A DNA stretch of 64,000 bases from Streptomyces sp. NRRL S-87 (GTDB lineage: Bacteria; Actinomycetota; Actinomycetes; Streptomycetales; Streptomycetaceae). The position numbers were made by a program, and so were the translations under genes. The DNA is taken from assembly GCF_000719335.1 (NCBI RefSeq), contig NZ_JOGB01000015.1:1-64000 (forward strand). The letters run 5' to 3'. Shown here piece after piece: positions 25,626 through 34,634 of the stretch. The notes under the pieces were generated by a model that ran no database searches, had not been told where the DNA came from, and saw only the letters and a list, made by a program, of their open reading frames with translations. Each line of letters starts with the position of its first letter. Position 1 is the stretch's first letter.

Positions 25626-25667
25626 TCGACGGTCGCTCCACGGCCGCGGACCGTGCGCGTCGAACGG
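25626..25667 (+). promoter_or_regulatory. Candidate SARP-binding direct repeats
   Basis: TCGACGG (25626-25632) and TCCACGG (25637-25643) are heptamers exactly 11 bp apart. A further TCGAACGG begins at 25660, one base off the 11-bp register. This spacing is the hallmark of SARP binding sites. A TAGCGT that could be a -10 lies at 25687, about 70 bp upstream of the micro-ORF start. Confidence 0.45.
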
Positions 25668-25754
25668 CCGTCCATCGGGCCCCGCCTAGCGTTCTCGGTG
25701 TTCGGGGCGATCGCCTCGGACACCACAACACACCTTCCCGAAAGGGGAATTCAC

Positions 25755-25817
25755 ATGAACCGCAACCACGCCGTCGGTCTCCGTCCGCGCCTCGACAAGG
25801 TCGTCAAGAAGGGCTGA
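25755..25817 (+). CDS. 20-codon micro-ORF, candidate precursor peptide (or leader peptide)
   Basis: ATG 25755 follows GAAAGGGG at eight bases, one of the best ribosome binding sites in the window. The peptide starts MNRNHAVGL, has a basic middle (RPRL) and ends DKVVKKG before TGA. It is the first translated unit of the cluster and is followed by a strong hairpin and then a peptidase, the usual arrangement for a ribosomally synthesised peptide precursor with attenuated expression of its enzymes. It has no Cys, Ser or Thr, so lanthionine or thiazole chemistry is excluded; Lys, Asp, Asn, Arg, His and the C-terminal Gly are the available sites. A regulatory leader peptide is the main alternative. 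Confidence 0.55.
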   Translation: MNRNHAVGLRPRLDKVVKKG

Positions 25818-25834
25818 CGCCCCGGCTGACCGGA

Positions 25835-25870
25835 GCGGCCGCCGCAGCCACCCCCGGCTGCGGCGGCCGC
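25835..25870 (+). terminator. Perfect 15-bp attenuator-type hairpin after the micro-ORF
   Basis: gcggccgccgcagcc pairs perfectly with ggctgcggcggccgc around a 6-nt loop, 17 nt after the micro-ORF stop and 30 nt before the M16 start. Placed between a tiny ORF and its enzyme genes, it would partly terminate transcription and stabilise the short message. Confidence 0.8.
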
Positions 25871-25900
25871 CCCGCCCCGCCCCTCCAAGGAAGGTGGCCC

Positions 25901-27100
25901 ATGCCCCTCGGCCCCACAGCGCCCATGTCCCTGATCCCCGTGATCGACGAGAGGCTCCGTACGACCAGCCTCTGCCTGGCCGTCGCCGCCGGCTCACGCG
26001 ACGACCCGGCCGACCGGGGCGGCGCGGCCCACCTGCTCGAACACCTCGTGATGTCCGTTCCCATGGCGGGCGGCGCCTCCTTCAGCGAGCGCGTCGAGCG
26101 GCTCGGCGGACGTACCAACGCCGAGACCGGCCTGGAGCAGATGCTCTACTACGCGCAGGTGCACGCCGACGACGCCGACGAGGTCGCGAGCCTGCTGCTG
26201 CGCGCCTTCACCGCACCCGACTTCACCACCGCGGCCCTCGACGACGAGCGCCAGGTGGTCTTCCAGGAGCTCGCCGCGGCCGCCGCCGACCCCGCCGACG
26301 TCGTCCAGGACGCCGTGCTCGCCGCGCTGTTCCCCGGCCACCCCCTGGGCCGGCCCGTCGGCGGTGACCCCGAGCAGCTGCGCGCGGTCACGCTGTCCGA
26401 CGTACGGGCCGCGCACACCGCCCTGGTGGCCGCGCCCAGCACCCTGGTCGTCGTCGGTCCGCGCCTGCCCGGCGTGCTGGCCGACCTGCCGCGCGGCACC
26501 CGCCCCGCACCGCAGGTGCGGGCGCTGCCCGCACCCGAGCCGGGACGCGGCGCGGTCGCCGCCTGGCCGCTGGACGCGGACTACTGCTGGGTGTGCCTGG
26601 GCGCCAGGTCGCCCGAGGCGGGCTCCGCCCTGCGCCCCGTCTACACCGTCCTGGCCCAGCTGCTCGGCTCCAGCCCCTCGTCCCTGCTGTACCGGGCCCT
26701 GCGCGGCGAGCGCCAGCTGTCGTACGCCTTCCAGGCCTGGGACCGCGGCTACCGCGAGGCCGGCGCCTGGCGCGTCCTGGTCGGCACCGCCCCGCACCAG
26801 GCGGACGAGGTCGTGGGGGCCGTACGGGGCCTGCTCGCCGATATCGCCGCGCACGGGCCCGCCCCGGAGGACCTCGCGGCCGCGCGCCGCCAGGCGGAGA
26901 CGAGCCTGCTGCTGGACACCGAGGAACCGCTGGAGCACGCGCGGCTGACGGCGGACCGCACCGCGGCGGGCACCCGGCCGTGGTCCCTGGACGCCGAGAC
27001 GGCCGCGCTGCGGGCCGTGACGGCGGAACAGGTCCGCGCCGCCGCGGCCGACGTGGCGGACCGCCTGCTGGTGACCGTACGACCGGAGGGAACCCGATGA
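25901..27100 (+). CDS. M16-family zinc metallopeptidase
   Basis: A 399-aa protein; AAGGAAGG precedes ATG 25901. The inverted zinc motif HLLEH (H44, E47, H48) is intact, and a Glu at 123 matches the expected ~75-residue distance (VVFQEL), so it should be active. A second M16-like lobe has the R/Y-type motif region (LLYRALRGERQLSYAFQAWD). The size is that of a single-chain M16B subunit. M16 peptidases in peptide pathways (as in PQQ biosynthesis) trim modified precursors; here the 20-residue peptide upstream is the natural candidate. Its stop overlaps the next start (ATGA). Confidence 0.88.
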   Translation: MPLGPTAPMSLIPVIDERLRTTSLCLAVAAGSRDDPADRGGAAHLLEHLVMSVPMAGGASFSERVERLGGRTNAETGLEQMLYYAQVHADDADEVASLLLRAFTAPDFTTAALDDERQVVFQELAAAAADPADVVQDAVLAALFPGHPLGRPVGGDPEQLRAVTLSDVRAAHTALVAAPSTLVVVGPRLPGVLADLPRGTRPAPQVRALPAPEPGRGAVAAWPLDADYCWVCLGARSPEAGSALRPVYTVLAQLLGSSPSSLLYRALRGERQLSYAFQAWDRGYREAGAWRVLVGTAPHQADEVVGAVRGLLADIAAHGPAPEDLAAARRQAETSLLLDTEEPLEHARLTADRTAAGTRPWSLDAETAALRAVTAEQVRAAAADVADRLLVTVRPEGTR

Positions 27101-28131
27101 CCGACGCCCACGGCACCGTCCCCGACCACCCGGCCCCGTCCGCCGCCTACTGGGCCGGGGCCGCGGCGGCCGGCACCGCGGTGCGCCGCGGCGGCCACCG
27201 GCTCGTCGCGGGGGCCAGCACCGACCCGCTGACCGGCGTGCGGGGCGTGCTCGTCGAGTACGCCGACCCGGGCGCGTTCACCGACGGCACGCTGGAGGCC
27301 GTCCTCGTGGACCTGCACGCGCCGGTCGGGGCGGCCACGCCGCGACCGGCCTCCACCGCCTCCATCTCCTCCGCCTCCATCTCCTCCGCCTCCATCTCCT
27401 CCGCCTCCATCTCCTCCGCCTCCATCTCCTCCGCCTCCACCGCCCGCGTCCAGGTCCGCACCCCCGCGGACACCGTGCTCCCGCCGCCCTGGCGGCGGTC
27501 GGTGACGTACATCTCCCGCACCGGCCCGCTGTCGGACCCGCCCCGCCCCGCCGGCCTGCGCATCGTCCCGGCAGGGGGCGCGCTGTGGCCCCCCGTACGG
27601 GACTGGATGGCCCGCGCCGTCCGACAGGGCGCCGCCGAGCAGGGCCTACCCGCGCCCGAGGAGGCGGTGGCGGCGGCCGTCGACGAGGTCCTCGGCGAGC
27701 CCGGCGCCGCCGTGCTCGTCGCCCTCCTCGACGACCGGCCCGTCGGGCACGCCGTCCTGCTCACCGGCGCCCGCGACACCGTCACCGACCGGGCCTTCGT
27801 CGAACTGTGGGACGTCCTGGTCGAACCGGGGGCCCCCGGCGCGGCGGACTGCCGCGACGCCCTGGTGGCCGCCGCGGCCGACCGCGCGGCCGGACTGCGC
27901 CTGCCGCTGCTCGGCCACGTCGTGCACCGCGCCGAGGAAGCCGCCTCCCGCGCGCTGACGTCCCTCCTCGTCCGGGGCTGGCACACCGACCACACCTACT
28001 GGACCGCCACGGCGAACGCCCCCGCCCCCGCACCCGCCTCCGCACCCGCCCCCGCCTCCGCGCCGGACGCCGCGCCCCCGGCCACCACCGCCCCCCACCC
28101 GACCCCGACCAGCAACGGAACCCCGCGATGA
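27097..28131 (+). CDS. GNAT-like acetyltransferase-domain protein with Ser-rich repeat
   Basis: A 344-aa protein. Roughly the first 90 residues are unrecognised (HRLVAGASTDPLTGVRGVLV) and may be a remnant M16-like or dimerisation segment. A SISSA x5 repeat follows. Residues ~160-310 look like a GNAT fold: DDRPVGHAVLLTGARDT, the beta4/beta5-like FVELWDVLVEPGAPG, and RALTSLLVRGWHTDHTYW. The pyrophosphate-binding loop (Q/RxxGxG/A) is poorly preserved (GAADCRDAL), so acyl-CoA binding is uncertain. The C-terminus is a Pro/Ala-rich tail. Coupled on both sides by 4-nt overlaps within the cluster. Confidence 0.6.
   Translation: MTDAHGTVPDHPAPSAAYWAGAAAAGTAVRRGGHRLVAGASTDPLTGVRGVLVEYADPGAFTDGTLEAVLVDLHAPVGAATPRPASTASISSASISSASISSASISSASISSASTARVQVRTPADTVLPPPWRRSVTYISRTGPLSDPPRPAGLRIVPAGGALWPPVRDWMARAVRQGAAEQGLPAPEEAVAAAVDEVLGEPGAAVLVALLDDRPVGHAVLLTGARDTVTDRAFVELWDVLVEPGAPGAADCRDALVAAAADRAAGLRLPLLGHVVHRAEEAASRALTSLLVRGWHTDHTYWTATANAPAPAPASAPAPASAPDAAPPATTAPHPTPTSNGTPR
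27361..27435 (+). repeat. Five perfect 15-bp repeats coding SISSA
   Basis: The unit tccatctcctccgcc is repeated five times exactly, encoding Ser-Ile-Ser-Ser-Ala. Complete identity at the DNA level indicates very recent expansion. It separates the N-terminal region from the GNAT-like domain. Confidence 0.95.
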
Positions 28132-29275
28132 CCACCACGAGCCCCGGCGACCGCCTGGACCTGGCCCTCCTGTACGCGCTCCTCGGCGTCCCGGACCACG
28201 AGGACGGACGCGACCTGGTCGCCGCGGCCCGCGAGGTCTCCGCGACCCTGCCCCAGCTGGTCATCTCCGTGGCGGCACGGGAGGGCACCCCCCTCGGCAC
28301 CGGCAGCACGGACGAACTCTCCCGAGCCCGCGCCCGGTCGGCCCGCTACGCCCGGTTCCGGGCCGCGGTCGCCGAGGCCGCGCCGCGTGCCCGGGTCGTC
28401 AAGGGCCCCTCGCTGGCCGTGCGCTACCCGGCCGGGGTGGTCCGGCCGGTCGGCGACCTCGACCTCGTCCTGCCCGCGCAGGAGGACCTGTGGGCCGCGG
28501 CGCGGGCACTGACCACCGGGCACGGCGCCGCCCCGCACGAGCTGACCCTCGTCGCGGACGGGACCGGGCGCCTGCACGTCCTCCTCACCCTGGCCTGGCC
28601 GTCCCCCGACCCGCTGCTGGAGCAGGAGCTGCGCGTCGAGCTGAGCACCGCCGCCTTCTACGGGGACCTGGGCGCCCTCCCGCTGCGCGCCGGCCTGCCC
28701 GGCCCGCAGCCCCTCGCCGACCTGTTGTCCGTGGTGGAGGAGCGGCTCCAGCGGGAGTTCCACGCGAAGGACGCCGTGGACGTCCTCACCCTGCTCCACG
28801 CCGGGGAGCTCGACGACACCGCGGTCGTGGTCGACGCCCTGGCCGCCTTCCGACTCGCCCCCGAGGCCCTGGAACTCTTCGGGCTGGTGGGCGCGCACGC
28901 CCCGCACCCCACCCTGGAGGCCCTGACGGGCCTGCTCGGCCCCCTGGCCGCACTGGAGCGGGCCCGCCGTGCGGCCGTGCCGCCGCGGCCGGAGCCGACC
29001 GGCGTCCGGGCCCGCCTCGACGCCGGCCTGCCGGTCTGGGGCATGCTCCTGGACACCGGGGACACCGGGCCCCGCCGCGCCCCCGGCCACCGGCTGGTCC
29101 TGGACGAGTTCCACCACGCCCCCCCGCACGATGCCCCGGCCCACGCCCCCGCCGCGGCCGAGGCCACCCTCCTCGCCCACACCCCCGTCGGCTCGTTCCT
29201 GCTCGTCGCCGGCGAACTGGTCGACCCCGCCCTGCACGCGGCCGCCCTCGCCCGGCTCACCCCGGGGGCCGCCGC

Positions 29276-29279
<4 letters not shown>
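28128..29279 (+). CDS. Nucleotidyltransferase-fold protein (NTP_transf_5-like)
   Basis: A 383-aa protein. A helical N-terminus (LDLALLYALLGVPDHEDGRD) leads to VVKGPSLAVRYPAGVVRPVG then DLDLVLP, the R-x-x-G-D-x-D-L signature of uncharacterised polymerase-beta-like nucleotidyltransferases. The two Asp would bind the metal. In other peptide clusters this family modifies peptides or small molecules with a nucleotide or phosphate. The C-terminal region (WGMLLDTGDTGPRRAPGHR) is unrecognised. In a cluster with an NDK-like and two dCTP-deaminase-like proteins it suggests nucleotide attachment to the product (inference). Overlaps neighbours by 4 nt on both sides. Confidence 0.7.
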
Positions 29280-30246
<967 letters not shown>

Positions 30247-30250
<4 letters not shown>

Positions 30251-31020
30251 GCCCACCGACCCTGTGGACGGTCTTCCGCCTCCAGCTGCTGATGACCCTG
30301 CGCACCCCGGACATCGCGCACGTCTTCGTCACCACGCCCCTCTACACCCTGGTCTTCCTCGCCATCCAGGTGCAGGCCGGCCGCACCGACCTGGCCGGGT
30401 ACGCCGTGCTCGCCCCCGCGCTCATGGCGCTGTGGTCACTGGCCCTCCAGTGCGCCGGCGAACTGGTCAGCCAGGAACGCGACCAGGGCACCCTGGAGGC
30501 GATGGCGGCCTCGCCCGCCCGCTACCCCGTGGTGGTCAACGTCCGCATCGCCGCGGTGACCCTGCTCAGCGCCGTGTCGTTCGCCGAGGCCTGGCTGGTC
30601 GCGTACGGGGTCTTCGGCCTGACCGTGCGCATCGAGCACCCGGCCCTCTTCGTCCTGGCCGTTCTCGTGTCCGCCGCGGCCATGGCCGGCACCGCGAGCT
30701 GCGTGTCCGCGCTGTTCGTGCTGGCCCCCTCGGCGCGCGCGCTGCAGAACGCCCTCAGCTTCCCCTTCTACCTGCTCGGCGGCGTGCTGGTGCCCGTGTC
30801 GTTCCTGCCCGAATGGCTGCGTCCGCTGTCGGACCTCGTGTTCCTGTCCTGGAGCGCCCGGCTGCTGCGCGCCGCGCTCGACCCGGCCGCCCCCGCCGAA
30901 CCGCTGGCGGCCCTGGCCGCCGTGGCGGTCCTCGGCCTGGCCGGCGGCCTCACCGGCACCCACCTGATCGGCCGGATGCTCCGCCGGGTGCGGACGACCG
31001 GCACGCTCGCCCAGAGTTGA
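30247..31020 (+). CDS. ABC transporter permease (ABC-2 type), first
   Basis: A 257-aa integral membrane protein with six predicted hydrophobic segments in ABC-2 order (FVTTPLYTLVFLAIQV; YAVLAPALMALWSLALQCA; VTLLSAVSFAEAWLVAYGVF; ALFVLAVLVSAAAMAGTA; NALSFPFYLLGGVLVPVSFL; ALAAVAVLGLAGGL). The ERDQGTLEAMAASPARYPVV coupling loop is typical. It overlaps the ATPase gene by 4 nt and is followed by a second permease, so the exporter is probably a heterodimer. Confidence 0.9.
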
Positions 31021-31034
31021 GGAGCCCGACGACC

Positions 31035-31886
31035 ATGGAAACCCAGGCGACGACCGCCCCGGCGGCCCCGGCGGCCCCGGCGGCCGCCCCCCTGGCGCGC
31101 ACCGCCCGGATCATCGGCTACAGCGCGGCCAACGCCTACGCCGACTTCCGCGCCTCCTACACCTGGACCAGCTGGACCTTCGGCTGGCTCACCCGGATGC
31201 TCAGCCAGGTCTGCTTCTTCGGCCTGGTGGGGCACCTGCTCGGCTCCCCCGCCCACACCCGCTACCTCGTGATCGGCAACGCCGTCATGGCCTGCGTCAT
31301 CGAGGCCATGACCGTGGTGGTCTCGACCGGCTGGGAACGCGGCCACGGCACCCTGCCCCTGCTCGCCGCCGCGCCCGGCGAGATGGGCTGGGTCATGCTC
31401 GGCCGCAGCCTGCAGTGGCCGGTCAGCGGCTCGGCCACGGCCGTGGTCTCGCTGCTCGTCGTCGGCCCCGCCTTCGGCGTGCACTGGCCGCCCGGCCGGG
31501 TGCCCGCGCTGCTGGGACTGGTCCTGCTGACCGCCGCCACCACCTACTGCCTCGGCCTGTTCGTGGGCGCCTTCGTCCTGGCCGCGCCGGAGGCCCGCAA
31601 CATCGTCTTCAACGCCTCCTTCCTGCTCCTGATGGCCGTGTGCGGGGCCGAGGTGCCGGTCGACTTCTGGCCCGGCTGGGTCGGGACGGCCGCCGCAGTC
31701 CTGCCCCCCACCCACGGCCTGGCCGCGGTCCGCGCCCTCGCCGACGGCGCCCCCGTCGCGGCCGTCGCGGCCCCCGCGCTGTGGGCGCTGCTCACCGGCG
31801 CCGGCTGGCTGGCCGCCGCGCTCACCGCCTTCCGGGTCCTCACCGCGCGGGCCCGGGCCACCCACGCCTTCGGCTCCGCCGTCTGA
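31035..31886 (+). CDS. ABC transporter permease (ABC-2 type), second
   Basis: A 283-aa membrane protein starting at ATG 31035, 14 nt after the first permease. About six hydrophobic segments are visible, with the cytoplasmic coupling loop GWERGHGTLPLLAAAPGEMG. The N-terminus is an Ala/Pro repeat (APAAPAAPAAAPLA). It pairs with the preceding permease in a heteromeric exporter. Confidence 0.9.
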   Translation: METQATTAPAAPAAPAAAPLARTARIIGYSAANAYADFRASYTWTSWTFGWLTRMLSQVCFFGLVGHLLGSPAHTRYLVIGNAVMACVIEAMTVVVSTGWERGHGTLPLLAAAPGEMGWVMLGRSLQWPVSGSATAVVSLLVVGPAFGVHWPPGRVPALLGLVLLTAATTYCLGLFVGAFVLAAPEARNIVFNASFLLLMAVCGAEVPVDFWPGWVGTAAAVLPPTHGLAAVRALADGAPVAAVAAPALWALLTGAGWLAAALTAFRVLTARARATHAFGSAV

Positions 31887-31924
31887 CGGCACGGCACCCG
31901 CCCCACCGAACGAGGGACCACCCC

Positions 31925-32908
31925 ATGACCCACGACCGCACCGCGGACCGCGCCGACGGCCCGTACAGCGTCCTGCTGCTCAAGCCGGACGGCTACCTCC
32001 TGCCCGGCCTGCGCGCCCACCTGGACCGGCTCATCGAACGCCACCGGCTGCGCGTGGTCACCCGCTACCCGGTCGTCCTCGACGCCCGGGACGTCGAGGA
32101 CGTCTGGCCCAAACTCGCCGGCGGCGCCTACCCGGTGGCCCACCAGCTGACCCTGCACTACATGACGGGCGGCACCTGCGAGGTCACCGTCGTCGCGGCG
32201 GCCGACCCCGCCGACCCCGCCGACCCCGCAGACCCCGCCGACCCCGCCGACTCCGCGGGCGGCCCGGACTCCGCGGGCGGCCCGGGCGGTGGCGGCGCCG
32301 CGGACGTGGTGGCCCGCTGTACGGCCATCCGCACCGAGGTGCGGCGCGAGTTCGGGGACACCGTCTTCGCCAACAGGCTGCACACCCCGACCGAGCCCGA
32401 GGAGATCGCCCCCTGCGTCTCCAAGTTCCTGCACAGCCTGCCGGACGGCCTGCCGCACGTCCGCCACCACGACCCGGGCACGGCCCCCGGCGCCTTCGGC
32501 CGGCTGGCCGCCCTGCCCTCCGGCGAGATCCGCGCCGCCGCCCTCGACGTCTGGCGCCGGCAGCGCCGCGACGGCTGGCAGTCCTTCCGGCTGGACACCC
32601 CGCCGGGCGCGTACGCCACGTACCTGCTGCCCGGGGACTCCCACTCCATCGACTACGGCATGTCCGTGATCGCGGAGCTCCTGCCACACCTGACCCTCGA
32701 TCAGATCATCACCGCCTACATCGAGATGGACGTGCGGGGCGAGAGCCGCCTCTACGGGGGCCCGGCCGAGGAGAGCACGCACCTGGCCGACCGCATCACC
32801 GCGGCCGGACTGTTCGCCCGGGCCCGCGCCGTGCGGCCGGCCGCCCACCGCGGCCCCCACCAACCCCAACACTCCCACCAACCCCAACAGCCCCACCGTC
32901 CGGCATGA
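31925..32908 (+). CDS. Divergent nucleoside-diphosphate-kinase-like protein
   Basis: A 327-aa protein, about twice the usual NDK length. The N-terminus YSVLLLKPDGYL matches the NDK strand with its conserved Lys (K20), and IRTEVRREFGDTVFANRLHT aligns with the family's R-x-x-F/Y-G ... N-x-x-H. The phosphohistidine position is kept (H153), but the following G-S-D-S is replaced by T-P-T-E. A (Pro-Ala-Asp)n insertion from five 9-bp repeats (32204-32248) breaks the domain in the middle. The C-terminal ~150 residues (LLPGDSHSIDYGMSVIAELL) are unrecognised. It probably binds nucleotides; whether it transfers phosphate to NDPs or to a pathway intermediate is open. Confidence 0.6.
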   Translation: MTHDRTADRADGPYSVLLLKPDGYLLPGLRAHLDRLIERHRLRVVTRYPVVLDARDVEDVWPKLAGGAYPVAHQLTLHYMTGGTCEVTVVAAADPADPADPADPADPADSAGGPDSAGGPGGGGAADVVARCTAIRTEVRREFGDTVFANRLHTPTEPEEIAPCVSKFLHSLPDGLPHVRHHDPGTAPGAFGRLAALPSGEIRAAALDVWRRQRRDGWQSFRLDTPPGAYATYLLPGDSHSIDYGMSVIAELLPHLTLDQIITAYIEMDVRGESRLYGGPAEESTHLADRITAAGLFARARAVRPAAHRGPHQPQHSHQPQQPHRPA

Positions 32909-32922
32909 GGAGGCCGAACGCC

Positions 32923-34140
32923 ATGACCCGCCAGCAACTGGTGCTCGACGCGCTCGACGCCGACGACCCGGCACCCCACCTGGACGCCCTCGCCCGCGGC
33001 GGCTCCGCGATCGACTGCCCCGACCTCGGCAGCGGCCGCCTGGTCCTGCCCCGGTACGCCGAGGTACGCCACGTGCTGCGCGACCCGGCCTTCGGATGCG
33101 CGCCCTCCGCCGGCCACTTCCTCGACGACCTGCCCGCCGCACTGCGCCCCGCCCTGGCCCCCGTGGCCTCGTGGGCCCTGTACGCCGACGGCGCCGACCA
33201 CCGCCGACTTCGCTCCCTGCTCGCCAAGGCCTTCACCCCGCGCCGGATCGCCGCCCTGGAGGAGCGCACCGCCGCCACCGCCCGCGGCCTGCTCGACCGG
33301 CTCGCCGCGGCGGGCGGCGGGGACGCGGTCCGCGCCCTGGCCTTCCCGCTGCCCGTCCTGACCGTCTGCGCCCTGCTCGGCCTGCCCGCCGCCGACCAGG
33401 ACCTCCTCAAGGACTGGTCCGACGACCTGATCCGGATCGTCGAGCCCGACCCCGGCCCCGCGGACGTCGCCCGCATCGCCGGCGCCTGGCACGCCCTGTG
33501 GGACTACTTCACCGCCGTGGTCGCCGACCGCCGCGCCCGCCCCGGCGACGACGTGGTCTCCGGCCTGGTCCGGGCCGAGGCGGAAGGCTCCCGCCTGACC
33601 ACGGAGGAGATCGTCTCCAACTGCGTGTCGCTCCTCCTGGGCGGCCACGAGACCACCACCAACCTGCTCACCGCCCTGCTCCTCGCCGCCACCGCCCACC
33701 CCGCACCGGCGGCCGCCGCCACCCGCGACCCCCGCGCGGCCGCCGCGTTCGTCGAGGAGGTGCTGCGCACCGACGGCCCCTCGAAGATCACCGCCCGTAC
33801 GGCGCTGGCCGACACCGAGGTCGCCGGCCTCCCCGTCGGACGAGGCCGCCGCATCGTGCTGCTGCTGGCCTCGGCCAACCGGGACCCGCGGGCCTTCGAA
33901 CGCCCCGAGCGCTTCGACCCGTCCCGCCCCGCCAACCCGCACCTGGCCTTCGGCCACGGCCCGCACGCCTGCTTCGGTGCCGCCCTGGCCCGCCTCCAGG
34001 CGCGGATCGTGCTGGAGCAGTACACCGCCCACCCCGCCGCCTTCGCCGTCCACCCGGACCGGGTGCGGTGGAAGCCCTCCCGCGTCCTGCGCTCCGCCCG
34101 CAGCCTGCCGCTGACCACCGGCCGCCGGAGCGCCGCATGA
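32923..34140 (+). CDS. Cytochrome P450
   Basis: A 405-aa soluble class I P450. ATG 32923 is chosen over the overlapping ATG 32905 because GAGGAGG lies eight bases upstream. The I-helix LLLGGHETTTNLL, the K-helix EEVLR (E-x-x-R) and the heme loop FGHGPHACFG (Cys350) are intact. The I-helix has GGHETT in place of the common AGxET, still with the acid-alcohol pair. Bacterial P450s of this length hydroxylate or desaturate small molecules with separate ferredoxin and reductase, none of which is encoded nearby. Presumably it oxidises the cluster intermediate. Confidence 0.93.
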   Translation: MTRQQLVLDALDADDPAPHLDALARGGSAIDCPDLGSGRLVLPRYAEVRHVLRDPAFGCAPSAGHFLDDLPAALRPALAPVASWALYADGADHRRLRSLLAKAFTPRRIAALEERTAATARGLLDRLAAAGGGDAVRALAFPLPVLTVCALLGLPAADQDLLKDWSDDLIRIVEPDPGPADVARIAGAWHALWDYFTAVVADRRARPGDDVVSGLVRAEAEGSRLTTEEIVSNCVSLLLGGHETTTNLLTALLLAATAHPAPAAAATRDPRAAAAFVEEVLRTDGPSKITARTALADTEVAGLPVGRGRRIVLLLASANRDPRAFERPERFDPSRPANPHLAFGHGPHACFGAALARLQARIVLEQYTAHPAAFAVHPDRVRWKPSRVLRSARSLPLTTGRRSAA

Positions 34141-34634
34141 TCCTCACCGGACCCCGCATCGAGGAGGAGCACGCCGCCGGCCGCATCGTCATCACGCCCT
34201 TCCGCGCCGACGCGGTCAACCCCAACAGCTACAACTACCGCCTCGGCAGCACCGTCAAGAGCTTCGACGCGACCACCCGCAGCTGGCTCGCCTTCGAACT
34301 CCCGGAGGACGGCTACGTGCTGGCCCCCGGCCGCATGTACCTCGGCCACACCGAGGAGGTCATCGGCAGCGACACGTACGCCATGTCGCTGATCGGACGC
34401 AGCTCGATGGGCCGCCTCGGACTGTTCCTCCAGGTCTCCGCCGACCTCGGGCACACCACCTCCTGCCACCGCTGGACGCTGGAGATGGTCGCCACCCGCC
34501 CGCTGCGGATCTACCCCGGCATGACGGTCGGCCAGGTGTCCTTCTGGCACAACCAGGGCCGGGTGCGCCCCACCCCCGCCCTCTACGCCCGCTTCAACGA
34601 ACCCCACGAGTCCGCGATCGGAGACCGGCTGTGA
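34137..34634 (+). CDS. dCTP-deaminase/dUTPase-fold protein, first of a tandem pair
   Basis: A 165-aa protein whose ATG overlaps the P450 stop (ATGA). The fold is recognisable from MILTGPRIEEEHAAGRI, SYNYRLG, IGRSSMGRLGLF and IYPGMTVGQVSFW. The equivalent of the catalytic Glu is kept (E116 in WTLEM), but the usual I-D-P-G-F/W loop before it is replaced (DLGHTTSCH). Bona fide Dcd enzymes deaminate dCTP in dTTP synthesis; a pathway paralogue could deaminate or hydrolyse a nucleotide-linked intermediate. Confidence 0.75.
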   Translation: MILTGPRIEEEHAAGRIVITPFRADAVNPNSYNYRLGSTVKSFDATTRSWLAFELPEDGYVLAPGRMYLGHTEEVIGSDTYAMSLIGRSSMGRLGLFLQVSADLGHTTSCHRWTLEMVATRPLRIYPGMTVGQVSFWHNQGRVRPTPALYARFNEPHESAIGDRL

